This document shows positions 45,763 through 60,700 of a stretch of 64,000 nucleotides of DNA, piece by piece. Origin of the DNA: Gorsachius magnificus (Eukaryota; Chordata; Aves; Pelecaniformes; Ardeidae); NCBI GenBank assembly GCA_034008185.1, contig CM067086.1, positions 30,463,007-30,527,006 on the forward strand, in the 5' to 3' direction. The notes beneath the pieces were generated by a model that was not told where the DNA came from, did not search any database, and saw only the letters and a list, made by a program, of their open reading frames with translations. A program made the translations under genes and the position numbers. Each line of letters starts with the position of its first letter. The first letter of the stretch is position 1.

Positions 45763-48700
45763 GTAAGAACTGCTGTGGTTTGTTTCAACGGGCAAGATCC
45801 TTTAGTTTCTTAGTCTAACAGGCTGCTGTGATGCATGGTTGATATTTGAAGTGTAACTGGCAGCAGCGATAACAAAATGAGGTGAGCCAGTTAAGTGGCA
45901 CCAAGTGAGTATCTGGGGCCAAGAAGATACAGTGCCTTGGAGCGGCCTTGCTCGTGAGTTCTTCAAAAGGTCAAGTTCATTAAAACCTTACGTGTGGCAA
46001 GAGCCTGCTCTAAGAGGCTTGGTAAGCGAAGCTGGTGAAAGAATTGACTCTGTTCTGAGACACACACAACTAAGATAAGAGCTCTCTGTGCAGGATGCTG
46101 ATCATTCCTGAACAAAATTGAACTGAGAGAATTGCAGTAGATATCCTGCAAATGGGAGAGCTGGCAGCCAATCTCCTACCGTATGACTAGGAGTAGGCAC
46201 TGTACCAAGCATTGGTAATGCAAGACTACAGCCCCCGATACCCTCCTTTAGCCTGAGTAAACCCATCTGATTTTTAGGAATAGGATAAAGGAGAATTAAG
46301 GGTCCAAAGTGTGCCATCCAAGTCCTACAGACACCATGGTTAAGCTGTATTGCTGTCACAGATGTTATTCTGTGTTAGCCTTTTGCTGAAAGAGGGCAAA
46401 ATTGGCCATCAGTTTGGAGTAGGCCTGCTGGTAATAATGACACTAATACTATTTGGCTAAGAACAGCCTCTCAGGAGGCATTATTTTAGAGAGTCTAGCA
46501 TTCAATATAGGCTGTTAATTAACTCTTCTGTTGGCCCTTACATGTGGCGAGTGTAAGCGCTTTGCAATGTAAAAATATTTTACAAATGTAAAAACAGCAA
46601 TGTGTGAAAGTTGCAGAGCAGGTTAGTTACACAGCTGAAAATTCAGCTTCGTCTTCTGGCTTCCTGTTTGCATCCTTCATGTTAAATGTCATTCAGGAGA
46701 CACTGAAAGAAAATGTGTAGTCACCTGGAGATTCAATACCTGGTTGCTCTGATTTAACATATTCATGTTACCAGCGGTAAAAGGAATTGTGGTGATATTC
46801 TGATTGCTGGTAAATTAGTTATTTGTATCTGTCATAGAAACAGTCAATGTGTATGCTATGCCTTGCAAGGAAATGTCACTTAAGTATTTTGTATCTGTTC
46901 TGTACTATGGAGTAGTGTGTGTGTATATATGTACACTGTAGTACAGAATAGGTGCAAGGTACTTGGGTCATGTTTTGATCAGTTCAGGTGTACTGATTGA
47001 CAAATTCTCCTGGCTTTTTGGGGGGAAAGGGAGGAAAGGATGATAGTCTTTACGATGCACTGACAGAGAAAACGCACTATGCGGGACCCCAGCGACTGTG
47101 AACTGGAAGATTGAGTTTCAGGTATAGTTGGAGTCCTGAGTTTGTGTGCCTCTCCTAAGCACACGTTTCCTTGTAATGCATGTCAGATGCAACTATTACT
47201 TTAAGATGCAGACTTTTCAATAATCTTTATCTAGCCACTAGAGCAATCTCTGAAATGCCTTAGAACAGGGCTGTCCTGGAAAGCTGCTCACAAGCTGTGG
47301 CTGTGTGTGGTTGTACTGGTTTAAGTTATCTTTTTTTATTCATGAATCTTTAAGCCTTAATGAGGCAGACTCTTGGCTGCCTCTTGCAAGCAAGTGCATT
47401 GCTATTTAAATGTCATGGGCAGTAAAGCCAGCTTCCTTATTGGGACAGCAATGGTCCTTTATCAGATCATAGCAGTTTGATCAGAACAGGGTGGAAAAAG
47501 CTCTCCAAAAATGATCTTTCTTCACTATCAAGATGTTGAATCAGAGCTTTTCCATCTGGAGTGATCTTCTCTTCCTCACAGCTGAATACTTATGTGACAT
47601 CTCACAGCCAGTCTCAAAGCAGTTTGAGAGTTTTCAATTAAAATATTTTCTGGCGGCTGGAACTTTGAGTGCTTGCTATTATAGCGATGTTTCTGCTAGT
47701 GAGCATGAGGGCCTTTATTTAGAGAGGGCTTTTAGATGACTAGCTACCTCTGAAGACATCTTCTGTAGCATCTTTTGCTCTTGATAGTGCTGAACAGCCA
47801 ACTGAGCCATAGGAAAGTGATCCTCAGTCTTTGCTTTTGTGCTTGTCATGAGCAAGATTATTGCTGATTCCTTGAGGAGAAATCCTTAGGTTGTTCTTTA
47901 TTTAAAACAACTTTTTGTCCAAAAATGCCACAACAGGAATAACTTGAAATGTGGAAATTTGGGGTTTGAGGGTGTGTGGCTTTTTAAGCTTGAGCAGACA
48001 GAAGTATTTATCAGAATTATGGAGTCCAGCTATCTTTAACCACCTGTTTTCTGACCTTTGGAACTTGAAGACTGTTGCATTAGTTAGGAAATAGGAGAGA
48101 AAACTGCTGATTTGTTATCAGTGGTAGATTCTGCCATAGAAATGTTAAATGCTAGTTTGACAAAATTAGGCAGAACCAGTTAGGCTGCTGAGCAAACACA
48201 GCAGATCAAGATACTCACTGATGTATACATGTTTACAAACCTCTAACTTGAAAGTAGTTCAATGAGATGGGAACACAAGGCAAAGGGATTTATTTTATAG
48301 TTTCCTTTGGAACTTGGAGTTGTTAAGCGCAAGCAGTTACGTTTCATCTCATTGTTCCTGTTGGCTTCTTGGAGGTGGTAGCTCTGAAACTGAAGGACAT
48401 TTATGGAGTGTAAGCAATGACTGAGCTAGTTCCAGATCCAGAAGCAATGTAGATTCATCCATAAGGAACTGCGCCTGAGCAAATGTAAGTTTAGCTGGGA
48501 GGTGGAGATTCTCAGCTCGGGCTCAGCACTGCACTGATAGAGCTATGATAATTCTGGGATCTGCATAATTGTCTTTGTGCCATGTTGCACAGATGTGCTG
48601 GCCTGCTCAGAGCTAGTTAGGAGCTTTTTTGCGCTTTGCAGACATAAGCTCAGAAAGCTGAGGACTTCTTGTGCTTGTTTCAAATCAATTTAGTCAGGAA

Positions 48701-51700
48701 AGGTCCCATTTTAAACCACTGCTTGTGAAGCAGTTGTTTGTAGAGAACTGATGGTAGCTTAATTTTGTTATCTGTGAAATACAGGCTTCTCTGATGTTAA
48801 CCATAACAGTACTATATCTGAGCACCTCAGAAAGAGATTGGTTATCTCGTGTTAAGAAAATGGCCGTTAAATGTTAAATCCAACTTTGTACTGCAAGTCT
48901 GTGGAAGAACCAGAGAGAAAGGTTGTTCCTTATGGAGTCCACCCCCAGCTGTCTTGCACACCACACACATGATGCTTTGTGACTCTTGTAAGTGAGGCCC
49001 CAACCATCTTGACTTACACCAGAAATTTTCCTTACTTCCAGGAGTTATCACCCCCCTCATAAGACCATACTGACGACTTCTATCAGAAAACAAATCTGGT
49101 CGATGTTTTAGAAGTTTGCATCCCCTGCAGTTTAGACCCAGTTCTAGGTCCTTTTTCTCAGGCTGTATTATGCAGTTTCTTTTCAGACAGTATTAAACTT
49201 TTGACCTTGTCTATCACATATCTAAAGCTGAGACTTCAATCAAATTGTTCTTGCTGACTGCAGCATCTGTTTGTTAATTGGCTCTAACATAGTCTGTATT
49301 CCTTGCTTATCTCTACTCAGAATGGTATTGTGGGGATCACTTCCTCAGTCAATTGCTTCGGTCCTGTCACTGGTCTGGTTACATCTTCTACATCTCCTCT
49401 TTGCCATGTTAGAATCTAACTGCGTGCCTTTTTTTTTTTTTTTTTAACGTGTGTAAATCCCCCAACTGAATCTCCTGATCTGCTCTGTCAAGAGGTTGGC
49501 TTTCCTTTCTTATTTCTAACTCTGAATTTGCAAACAAGCATCATTGCACTGTGACTGGTGCTGCCCCTTGCACACAGGAGGCACTTCTCTTAAGAACTTA
49601 CAGAATCAACTCGCTGATCTTGTTTAAAACTCCCCTATATTCCTGGATCTCTTAAGAAAAACATAGCAAAATACAACAATAAAAACATGACTCAGGTTAG
49701 GATGCTTGTTTCAAGTCCTGATACTGTCTCTTGAACTTTTCCACTGTCTTTGTCTCTTGTATTTATGTTTATGCAGTTTCTGGAAGAGTATCCATTTTTG
49801 CTTTGTCTTTACACAACACTTTTGCAATAGAACTCTTTAGCATAAAGCAGAGTTATGTATCAGTTGTACAGTGAACTCTGTTTACTACTACTTCTGAGGT
49901 AGGGGAGAACAAATGCTTAACAACGTGTAACAACAGTTTGATATTTTTATCTTTGGGAACAGACATTGAAAGTTCTTACCACAGGATCAGAACTTGGTTG
50001 TAGTGTCATGAGTGGCCTCTATGGTAACGCTTTGTCCAAAGCCCTAATTAAAGTCGGTGCATATACTTTATAGAAGTAGAGAAGGTCTTTCATTGACCCT
50101 GGAAGATAGGAGACATGCTTGATTGTTATTAGTCTGCCTTAGAGTTCACTGTTCTTTGGCCAGAAACTAGCTCTATCACAAGAAATTACCCAATCTCTGG
50201 GTTGCAAAGAAGACTAAAAGGTACCGACTTTGTTGCCTGCCTTACCAAGAAGACGGGAAGAAAAGAAAGTTTTTCCTCTAGCTAGTTGCAAAGATAATAT
50301 GCACAGTAGTGTAATTTTATGTGGGAGAAAGGAGCATACATTTATTACTGGGTCTCCCCTGAGGTACCCACTGAGTTCACTTTCTTCAGTTAGCAGGGTC
50401 TTTTTGTTTTGCCAATAGACATCTCAATTTCCTAAATCCAGCCCCATTCCTTGAGTATTTTTTATTCCTGCTAGTGGGGTTAGACACCTAAAGTATTAAG
50501 TTCTTTCCCTCAGCGAATATTGAGCAGGATCTATGTAATGCTTCGCAGTCAGGTTAGATGACACAGAATGACCCATAGCCATTATTTAAATGCAGACCAT
50601 TTTAGACAGTCATTAAATAACCAGCCTCTAACAGCGTAGCAGTCCATGTGTCCTCCTCTGTCCCCTCTTGTTAAAAAGTTACAGACACAGAGTGATAACT
50701 CTTTAGGGGTGCTAGTTGCTTTGCTTTTCTCACTCCCACTGTAAAGCTGACAAAAGTACTGTGATTTTTCTTTATTAGCTACCAGTTTGAGCCTGGCCAA
50801 AGTCTAGGGATGAGAGAATGGGGAGTCACTAGGATTGCTTTTTCTAGTTAAGTATTCTTTGTCGGTCAATGCAAGTTAATGATATCTTCTCTCCTAAGAG
50901 ATTTGTGACCTTCTCTTAAGTCTTACTGCCTCCCACTGTAGTAGAAAAGCATTTGTATAGCAAGTAGATCTAGTTCCTATGACGCTCCTGCTTGATTTGC
51001 TGTTGGGGGAATGTTTTTGTTGTGCTTTAGGGTAGCACAGTCAGCTGTAAGTTTCTGGGAATTTTAGTCTGTATCATGTAAACTGAAGAGTCACAGCTGA
51101 TATATTTGCCATGGATGTAGAGGAGGAGGAAGAAGTGTAGAAGGATCCAAGTTTTTTAGTCCAGTGTGATCTGATGGATCAGGATATGTAATTTCTGTCC
51201 CTCATCGCTGGCTTCAGAGAGGTTTTCTTGCCAAAGTATTTTTGGGAGCTTGCTGTCCTACAATCCGGGAATTTTTCTCTTATTACTTTGCTATTTTTCA
51301 GTATTCCTCCCATCCCAGTCTGTTATCAGTTTTGCAGTTCCCTCTCCTACACTAAAGTGCACTGTTTTTCTGTCCTTGGAATAAAGTAGTAGAAAAATGA
51401 CTTAGCAGTTGCTGGTTAGGAGTGCTCTTTCTTCCACTGGACATATACCGGTACTTTGAAGAGTATTTTTGGAAGATGGGAGAGGAGCCATCCATTCAAC
51501 AAATGCACAGCTCCTTTAACAGTCTCAGGCAGACTCCTAGCTAATTTGAACATAGCCACTTCCAAATATTGCTTTTCCCTGGAACTGCTCTTGCACCTTC
51601 TTCATGATGCAGCTCTTGTGGGCCGTAATTCAAGTCAAAACTCTTGCTTGCTTCCTGTCTCTTTTGTCCATATGCTGAAATGAGTGCAAGTGTGGAAGCA

Positions 51701-54700
51701 AAGGAGAGCGTGGCAGGGGTGAGAGAAGCTGGTAGCGACCCACTCTGGAATGACCCACCATTTGATTTGAGTGGTTCCTGAACTTAGTTCAGTTCTTGAA
51801 CTAAATGGCATTGGTGGGGGGTGGGGAAGGGGCACATTCTAGTGTTTCCTCCGCTGTACCCCTCTTTCCACTTATCCAATGAATCCTTTTGGGCTCCTGG
51901 GTGCTGCCAGCAGCAGGAGGATGTGAGTGCTTTGGGGTGCATTCAAGAAAGAAAAGAGAACTGGCAGCTTGCTGTCCTCCAGCCCTTCTGTCCTTTCCAT
52001 CTCCTCCACTTTCTCACTTCTGCAGGGGTCACCAGGAGGCAGATGTTGCTGCAGCACACATTTTTACTTTTTTACCTGGGTCGTTAATGCTGTGCTTTAG
52101 GATTGCATAAAGGCAGAAGTTTCACAGTCCTTTGGCCTGCCTCTCAAAATACTTTGCAATTGGGAAAATAACCAGGGTAACTATGTTCTAGGAAGGGTGG
52201 AACTGTAATACTAGTAAATTTGTAAATGCCACTCTTAACAAGGACAGTGGTATAAAGTAGTGTCCACACGGGTAATCCAGTTACCCTTAGTATTGGGGAA
52301 GACTAATGGTTACAGCATGAACTTGCTCACTGACTTGCTCTCTTCTGGGCAAGTCTCTTCACCTGGATGTGGTCTCTGCTGCTACAGCTGTGGCATCGGC
52401 ATGGTAATTGGTAGCTGAGTGGCCAAACTGACATCTATGGAGAACTTGAAAGGTACTTAGAATACAGGATAATGATTTCTGCTTCATTGTTTACTGTTCT
52501 CCTTAAGAGTTAGATGACACTCTTACATTAGTCTTATATCTGCAGCAGTTGCATTTACCTTGAAATCTTTATTAGTTTTGAGTTCTTGCAAAAGTAGTTT
52601 TTCAGCTAGCAAACAGGTTAATGGGCTGTCTAGTCTTATTTCAGCTTCCAGGAGTTTTGTATAACTCAGCTGTCATCTACAAGGGTAACTTACCTAGTAA
52701 TAGCAATATTTCAGTCAATATTGCCTCTTGGGTTAGGCAGGATTCCAGTCGCATTGAATTACCGCCCATCCCCTTATGCTTTTTCTGGCACTGCCTTAAA
52801 ACCTTTGAAATAGGGTCTCTTTCTTTGGGTAGGGCTGTTATGCAGGATTTAACTCGTATCTCTTCCTCTCTTTCAGGAAAGAGCCCTGTTATAGATAGAT
52901 GTGAGCTTCAGACATGGGCAGCCTCCACCCTTGATTGCAGGGACCTGTAGGTCCTGTTGAGACTCATTCTGTTAAGCTCTGTACAAACCCATGAAAATAC
53001 TGTTCCTGAATTCCTTGTGGGAGGGAACAGGATAACTTTAGTCTGAAAAAGATAGGCAGTTCAGGGATGCTATTTTCATGGGTGTGTACAGAGTCTAATA
53101 GAACAAATCTCAGCTGAACCCAGAGGTGGTGCCGCAGTGAAGGCAAATAAGCAGGTACAAAAATCTTCAGCTTAGAAAATACCCCTAATACACATGCTTT
53201 CCTTTGGCTGAGCCAGACCTGCACCCAGCATGGGGAGTAAGACCAAAACTAGTTGAGGCTGGGGAGGAGTGTTGGAATCTAACCTTAAATCCTCAGGGTG
53301 TGTCTGTCCCCTCCTTTAGTTTGCCCTCCCTGCATCCGGTGCCAGGCCACTCAGTTTGGGTTTGAGGCTCTGTAGGACTCTGCTCCTGAAAATGCTGATC
53401 ATAGAATCATAGAATTTTTGGGTTGGAAGGGACCTTTAGAGGTCATCTAGTCCAACCCCCCTGCAGTGAGCAGGGACACCTTTAACTAGATCAGGTTGCT
53501 CAGAGTCCTGGTCTGATGTCCACTGTCAGCTTGGCTGAAGTCTAGGAGATTACTTAGGATAATAATGATAAATATATTTAAGTGCTTGCTGGGTCAGTGA
53601 TTAATAATTTACTCCTGAATGCCAGATTGTAACTACTGGTATGATATAAGCAATCTTATAAACTAATCCATTGACTCAGCCGTTTTGGGAAAACACTTCC
53701 AAGTTACTCTAAGACGTTTACATAGTAACAGCTAACTCTTTGAGCAGTAGTGTTAATGAAGTCTAATTTCTGAGATGTCTGCCTCCTGTTATCCAGTGCT
53801 TATCCACATCTTCTGTCTTTTGGGTAAGAAGCAGTATGTGTGTGATCATGCACCAGCCAGCATGATTACTGGCTAGTGAGTATGGGCAAGACTGCCCAGC
53901 TTAGTACCGTATCTTGGTGGCTGTGTGGAGTGGACAAGAGACAAGCTTTTTCCTCAGAAAGGTTATTACTCTTTCTTATCTACACTGCTGTTTATTTTCA
54001 TCAAACTTTTAGGAAACTTATGTTTTAGAGGCAGTTATTTCTCTACCAAATATGTCTATGTAATTGGATTATGGATTTTAAGTTATATGTGGAAGACTTG
54101 AGTAAAGGCATAAATGACATTTTCCATGAGGAGTCACGCAGGAGAAACGGTATAGGAGAGACAAACTAAAGTAGAAAACCAGAGCTGCTGGGACTTTTAC
54201 ATCAGCCTTGATTCTTCATGAGCACCTGCTTATGATCAAAATCTTCTTTCTTGTTTGGAGACCTCTAAAAGCTGGGAGGTAGTAATGACCTCCTGAGGTC
54301 CCTTCCAGCCTGATTTAGGCTATGATCTTAGCAGAAACAGGGTTTCAATTATGATAGTCTGAAGCCCCTCTCATGGCTCTACTCATGTCATGGGTTTCAC
54401 AGCAGAGAGTTTCTCTTCCTCACAGGGAGCTACCCAATCCTTTTCTTCACTTGGTAGCAGGAAACGTTTGGGAATATCAACAAAAGTTGCTCCTGGGACA
54501 AAAGCAAGGAGCTTCAGCTGCTTTTTAAATTAGCCCTTGAGTTGCTGGGGTAAGCCAGCTGCGCTTCTTTGCATTCATGCACTGACTTTCTGGGAATGAT
54601 TGTGAAGAGCTCTGCGGAGAGATAAATTTTGGTGGCAATTTGTAATGTGGTGCAGGTTATTCTTCTCAGACTTGTCTTACAGGCTTTATAGTTTTTTCTC

Positions 54701-57700
54701 TTGTTTATTTTCAGTGTGCACTGAAATTCTGATGTAATGATGTATCGGTAGGACCTGGGGCTTTAGGCATGCGCCCATAAGACTTTTGTGTGAATCCACT
54801 TCTGGATAGGGACTCAGTTTTTTAAACACAGCTGCCAAAACTTAGAAGCTGTGCCACAAAGAACTGGTCCGTGCTGAGGTGGGCCGATCTGACAGATCTG
54901 TTCTGTTTCCAGGTTTAATGCTTGATATGATACTCTGTCCCTAAGATGAGTTACCTAAAATTGTCTCAGTTTTGTGTTTTAGAAGTTCAGGGCTGCTTAA
55001 GAGGTTGCAGGTCTTGTTTTAGCTTGCTTTGCCATTTTTCCCTCTGATTTCAGGTGTTAGTTTGAATTCTTGTAAGCATTGTCTTTTTTAAGTGTTTTCT
55101 GAACTGTCAACAGAATTGCTTGTCTTGCCAGTTAAGTAGTTCTTTAAGGGAAATAGTATTTTTTCCCCCCCACTTGATTGTTTTGACTGCTTGTACTTGA
55201 AAACTGATTTGTTCCAGATGTTTGCAATTTTATGCTCGTATATATGGATGTGTTGTTACAAATCTTGTAGCTTATTTTTCCATTCATTGAAAAGTATGTT
55301 AAATTTATCCTCTTTATTGATTTAGTGGTTGTCTATCAGAAGATATTGTCGTGTGCTGGTCGTCAGACAAGTCTAATGACTCATAAATTTATTTATATGG
55401 TGGTATCTTTCTTGATTGCAGAATATATATTTTAGTTATTAAAATTACTCTGTTAAAATCAGGTCAAGCAGAGAGTAAAATTTCAAAATGCAACAACAAA
55501 AGTACCACTGTAAGTCAAAATGACAGTGTAAGACTAGCAAATGAAGGCGCTCTGATGAATACTATGCCAAGTACTCTTGATTTTTGTTTCGAGCTATTGT
55601 GTCGTCGTGGCACAGCTCTGGCTTTGTGCACTGCTTCCATGAATATTAGCAAGCCTTAAAGGGTTCATAAAGAGTTTTAAAAGGAGAAGACTGTGGTAAA
55701 AATGTCTGATTCACTTAATGTGTTTGTTTTGCCTGGAGGCTGAGTTAGAGTTGTATGAGTACAGGTCATTGGAAACTCCATTCTGTTTTATGGATTTTGT
55801 TCCTAAGCTTTTAATATGTTACTGTTTTAATAACATTGTTTCCAAGAAATTCATAGGCAGGAATGTAATTTTAGTAGTTCTTGTTTCTTGTCTCTTCCTA
55901 AACAGCTCTACTTTTATAGTGGCTCAGGTCTAGGAAACTTGTTATGTTGGGTATAATAGAATTCCAAGTATGGGTGGCAAAAAGAGGCTTCAGACCTAAA
56001 TGTGTTCTGCAGCATGAGTATGAATTTTTGTGTCCTCCTTGGAGAGGATCTTTAGCTGCAAAGATCTCTCTTTTTCCTGCTGAAGAACCTTCGGTTCAGC
56101 TCAGCTTGGATGGAGCGACTGCTGGATGACAGTTGCTAACAGAAAAGTAGTTAAAACTGTAAAAGAAGTGATTTTAACCTATGATGGAGTAAACCATATT
56201 CTTTCTAGAAAAGAATCTTCTAACAAAAGTCTAAATTAGTCTGATACTAGAAATGGCAAAACAGAGAAGGGGCTGGAGAGATATGCCTCTTAGGTTAGGC
56301 ATACAAAACTTTCATTCTTAATTGACATTGCTGTGCAATTTAAGGAAGACTTCATGTTTACCCTCTGCTGTTCATGTGAAGAGGTGTGGAGCTCTTGGGC
56401 AATGTGGGGGAGGACACAGCTGTGGAAACACAAGTCCTTTGCATGTGCAGCAGAAGTGGTACCATGTGAAGTTCTTCAGAGATAAGAAGCAAAATTAGGC
56501 CGGTTATAAGTGGTGTCCCCCAGGGCTCAGTCCTGGGCCCAGTTCTTTTTAATATCTTTATCAATGACCTGGACGAGGGGATTGAGTGTACCCTCAGTAA
56601 GTTTGCAGATGATACCAAACTGGGTGGGAGTGTCAATCTGCTCGAGGGGAGGAGGGCTCTACAGGGATCTGGACAGGCTGGATCGATGGGCTGAGGCCAA
56701 CTGTATGAGGTTCAACAAGGCCAAGTGCCGGGTCCTGCACTTGGGTCACAACAACCCCATGCACCACTACAGGCTTGGGGAAGAGTGGCTGGAAAAAGAC
56801 CTGGGGCTGCTGGCTGACAGCTGGCTGAATATGAGCCAGAATGATCGGGTGTGGTCAAGCACTGGCCTGGCAAAAAGAGAGTCTGCCACCCTTATGGTAA
56901 GAAGTTTGGGAGGTGGAAGTTAAAACCAAAACAATCTGGAGAAGAAATTTTCCTATTCCTTTTTTCTTAAATACGCATAACATTATTATCAAATCTGTGA
57001 ATGTTTTTAGGAGCTATCCCATGAACCAAGAACTTCCTGTAAACCAGAGACATCTCCAGAGACACTAAGAGAAACTGCATCTGTCATCTAAACTACCTTC
57101 CTGATGACAAGCTAATAATCACAGCTACCAAAAAAGCAGACCTTCTCATGTGCACATGTAACTTCAGTGTATCTTGATGGTCTCCCACAGACACCAGAAA
57201 AGATTCTGTTGAGAGCACTTTGATTTCTCCATTTCCTGTTTTCTTCCACACTGTGAGGCTGCCTTGAATGCTTCGAGTCCATGAGAAGCTACTGCAGCCC
57301 CACAGTTTTTCTTTGAGTGCTGTTCCCAACCGCAATCTGGCACATGAGTTATTTTTTATTTTTTGGCACACCAGCTGTTTTATATTTTCCTTTAAAGTCT
57401 GGATGCTGCTGATAGATTTGACCGGAGCAAATGAGGCTGGCTGAACCTTAAACTAATTTGCTGATCTAAGAATAAACTTGTTCATGAGGCAATAAATGGT
57501 TTCTTTGGCCTCTGTGGATCATGTATCATGAGACCTTCCAACTGCACTCGTGTGTGTGTGTGTGTTTGTGAAATAGCCAGGGAGCTTCCAGAAGTTGAGA
57601 GGCAGGCAAGAGGGGATGGAAGCCCTGTTCCTTTCAGCTCTCTCGAGGAGGGAATTGTGATGGAGGAGGTGAATTTAATCCTTCTCAAAAAGTGCCTCGG

Positions 57701-60700
57701 TCATCTTCTCTGTCACATAAGACATGGGTAAAACCTGTTGGAAGAAGAAAAAGTGAGTGATAAACCACCATAGCCAGAAGCATGAAACCTTTGAAAGCCA
57801 AGGCCATATTCTGCGACAAAACCAAGGTAGGCTCTCATATGGAGCCCTAACCTGTTTCATTGCTTATCTGTTCCCTCTTGCTCTAGTATCTGAACAGAAA
57901 ATGCCCTATTCTCTAACCTAAATAGCATGATGCTTGTCATTTAATCTGTGTGAAGCCAAAGAGAAGTTACCCGCTGAAGGTTTTATGTGTGTGTTCTGTT
58001 GATTTTGTTTTGTTTTTTTAAATTAAAGCACAATATAGTATATTATTAAATGGATCACTGAGGTAGTTGTGGCACTTCTGTAAAAGCCGGTTTGACCTGC
58101 TTTGACCACCTCACTCTGGTGCATGACTTTGCTTGCTTTTTCTCTGCCCCTCCTTCCAGATGAAGGATCTGTCAGCTGGAGAGCAGCAAGAGTGGGACAG
58201 GCTGTGTCTGGGAGGCCCTGGCTGTGTATAGATGCTGCACAGAGGGGCTTTTTTTTCCCCTAAACAGATGCTCAGCCTCTGTGGATGAGGCAAGTTAAGG
58301 TGACAAAAGCACTCCCCTGTTTTGCACCTGAATTTGGATGCTTGTCAAGTGACCAATGCTACTGAGAGTGTTTGCCATGCTCCAGATAGCTGTTCTGGCA
58401 GGCTTGGAAGTAGGGTTGTGCTCTCTTCTCTGAAAGGACTGCCTCAGGTGGGTGAGGTGTAAGAGGTTTCACTAGACAGGTAATCACAGTAAGGTGTCAC
58501 TTCTGAAACAGCTATGTGATGGAACTGCCTAAATCCCATTGATGTGCATGTATTACAAAACTGCTTTCTAATATTTTGCTTTTGACTTCTTGGTGCTTCA
58601 GAAACTTATGATGAAATCTGAACAGGAAGTAATCACTCTTGATAATCTTATGAATCATGAAACCAGCTGTGTTTTCAGTGTTGTCTACTAAAGTTGCATA
58701 GATACAATATTTTTCTCTTTTTTTTCTTTTTTTGGGAAGGTAAGGAATGAAGAAGACTTTATTAAGAAACTGGACTGCAGTCCTGACCAGCATCTAAAGG
58801 TAGTGTCCATCTTTGGGAACACGGGGGATGGCAAGTCTCACACCCTTAACCACACTTTCTTCTATGGCCGGGAAGTCTTCAAGACGTCTCCAGCCCAAGA
58901 GTCTTGCACAGTTGGAGTCTGGGCAGCCTATGACCCTGTCCGCAAAGTGGTGGTAATTGATACAGAGGGCCTCCTGGGGGCCACTGTGAACCTGAGCCAG
59001 AGAACACGGCTGCTGCTGAAGGTCCTGGCCATCTCTGACCTTGTTATCTACCGTACTCGTGCTGACAGGCTCCACAATGATCTCTTCAAATTCCTTGGTG
59101 ATGCCTCGGAGGCTTACTTAAAACATTTCACTAAGGAGCTAAAAGCTACCACAGCCCGCTGTGGCCTAGATGTTCCTCTGTCAACTTTGGGTCCAGGTGT
59201 CATCATCTTTCACGAGACTGTGTACACCAAGCTACTGGGCTCTGGTGAGTAGGCAGTAAGAAACTGAATTACAATGTACTAAACGTTATTTATGAATTTT
59301 GTATTCAATATTCAGCATTCTTTACTACCATGTAGAAGATATGTTTTGGGTTTTGCTCTTGCTTGTTCCAGTCTGGGAGCCAGGCTATAGAAATAGCAGA
59401 GCATTCCCTGATGGCGATCTGACTACCCCAGATCAGCTAAAATAATCCTCTTAGCCAGCTGGACATCGGTACTGTCTAGTCATGATGGGAGTTCTGCCAG
59501 TCGTAGGAGGGGTCACCGTGCAAGATCATGAGCATGGGTGATATATGGCAGGCAAAGGTGAAAACTGAGACACCCTGGGGTTTTGGCAGGGATATGCAGG
59601 ATCCTGTTCCAAAAAAGTAAAATAAAACTGTATGTAGAAACTAGGATGGGCAAGAATAATGAAATTGATCAACTTCAATACTCGCAGTACCCTCATTCTA
59701 CTATTTTAAATTCTGTGGACCAACGTTGTTCTGAGGCTGGTGTGAGGTTGGGACTGAGGTTGTGGTAGCACAGAGATGATATTTTAACACTGCTTTTCTC
59801 TGTGCAGGTATCTGATATGGCCGAGGCAGCAGGCCTGACACACTATTATTCCCATTGCTTTCGGTGTTCTTCACTTTCAAGTCTTTCGACTTGGCTTGTG
59901 TCATACTGGATTATGCATATTTAAATTGTGTACTTTATTTGTATGCCTGAATGAAATGCGCTGTCTTATGGAAGTCGAGGCACATTTTGGTTTTGACTAT
60001 AAAGGGATGTAAGCTTCTCCTGGCCCCATTTTTTTCATATTTCAAAAGGCATGATGAAACCTTTCTTCATTCTGTCCATTTTGGATGCTTTGATGAAAAA
60101 GAGCCCTAATGAGCTGGCCTGCAGTGGGTGAGGCTCAGTCCTGCTGTCTGTGAACATCTTGGAGTCTTTTGCTGGGCAATACCACAGCACCTCCCTCCTG
60201 GCCCATGTTCTCATTTTGGCTTTTCTAACCAGTGAGGTCTTGAGCTAGTAGAAGAACTTGGCATTCTTTCTAGTTATTATTTAGAGTGCCTTGTTAATTA
60301 AGTTTAACTTACCTGCCAAAGCAGTTCCCTTTCTTACATACCAATTTGCTGATTAGCAATGTAGAGTTTCATATAATTGTTGAAATTTGCTGTTTCAGCA
60401 GGTTGGTTTTAGTGCCCCATAATGGAAGTTGCACTTGTGTGCAAAGTGAGGGTAGTAAAAAAATTATATTTTTATGATTGCTTCTGATCATGGTAGAAAT
60501 AAGAAAGAAGCTTCTTAGCAGGTGGATTTGCAGCAAGTGGTAACCACCTGTCTCGATGGATAATTGAGATAATTGTGTTTCGGGCAGGGAAGAAGGGGCC
60601 TGCCTTAGTCTGAAATGTACAGCAGGTCCTTGGAAGCAGGCAGAAGAATGTGGTCAGCTCTGTGGAGTCTGACCTGGGGTGGCCAGTTCTGAAGTGCTTC

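Larger units (their letters stand above)
45763..58739 (+). other. ZFYVE1: ZFYVE1 intron 2 (13 kb)
   Basis: Large intron before the P-loop exon. It contains CR1 pieces at 53399-53510, 54283-54330 and about 56503-56880, a T17 run (49429-49445) and a TG repeat (57551-57565). No other gene was recognised. Confidence 0.8.
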
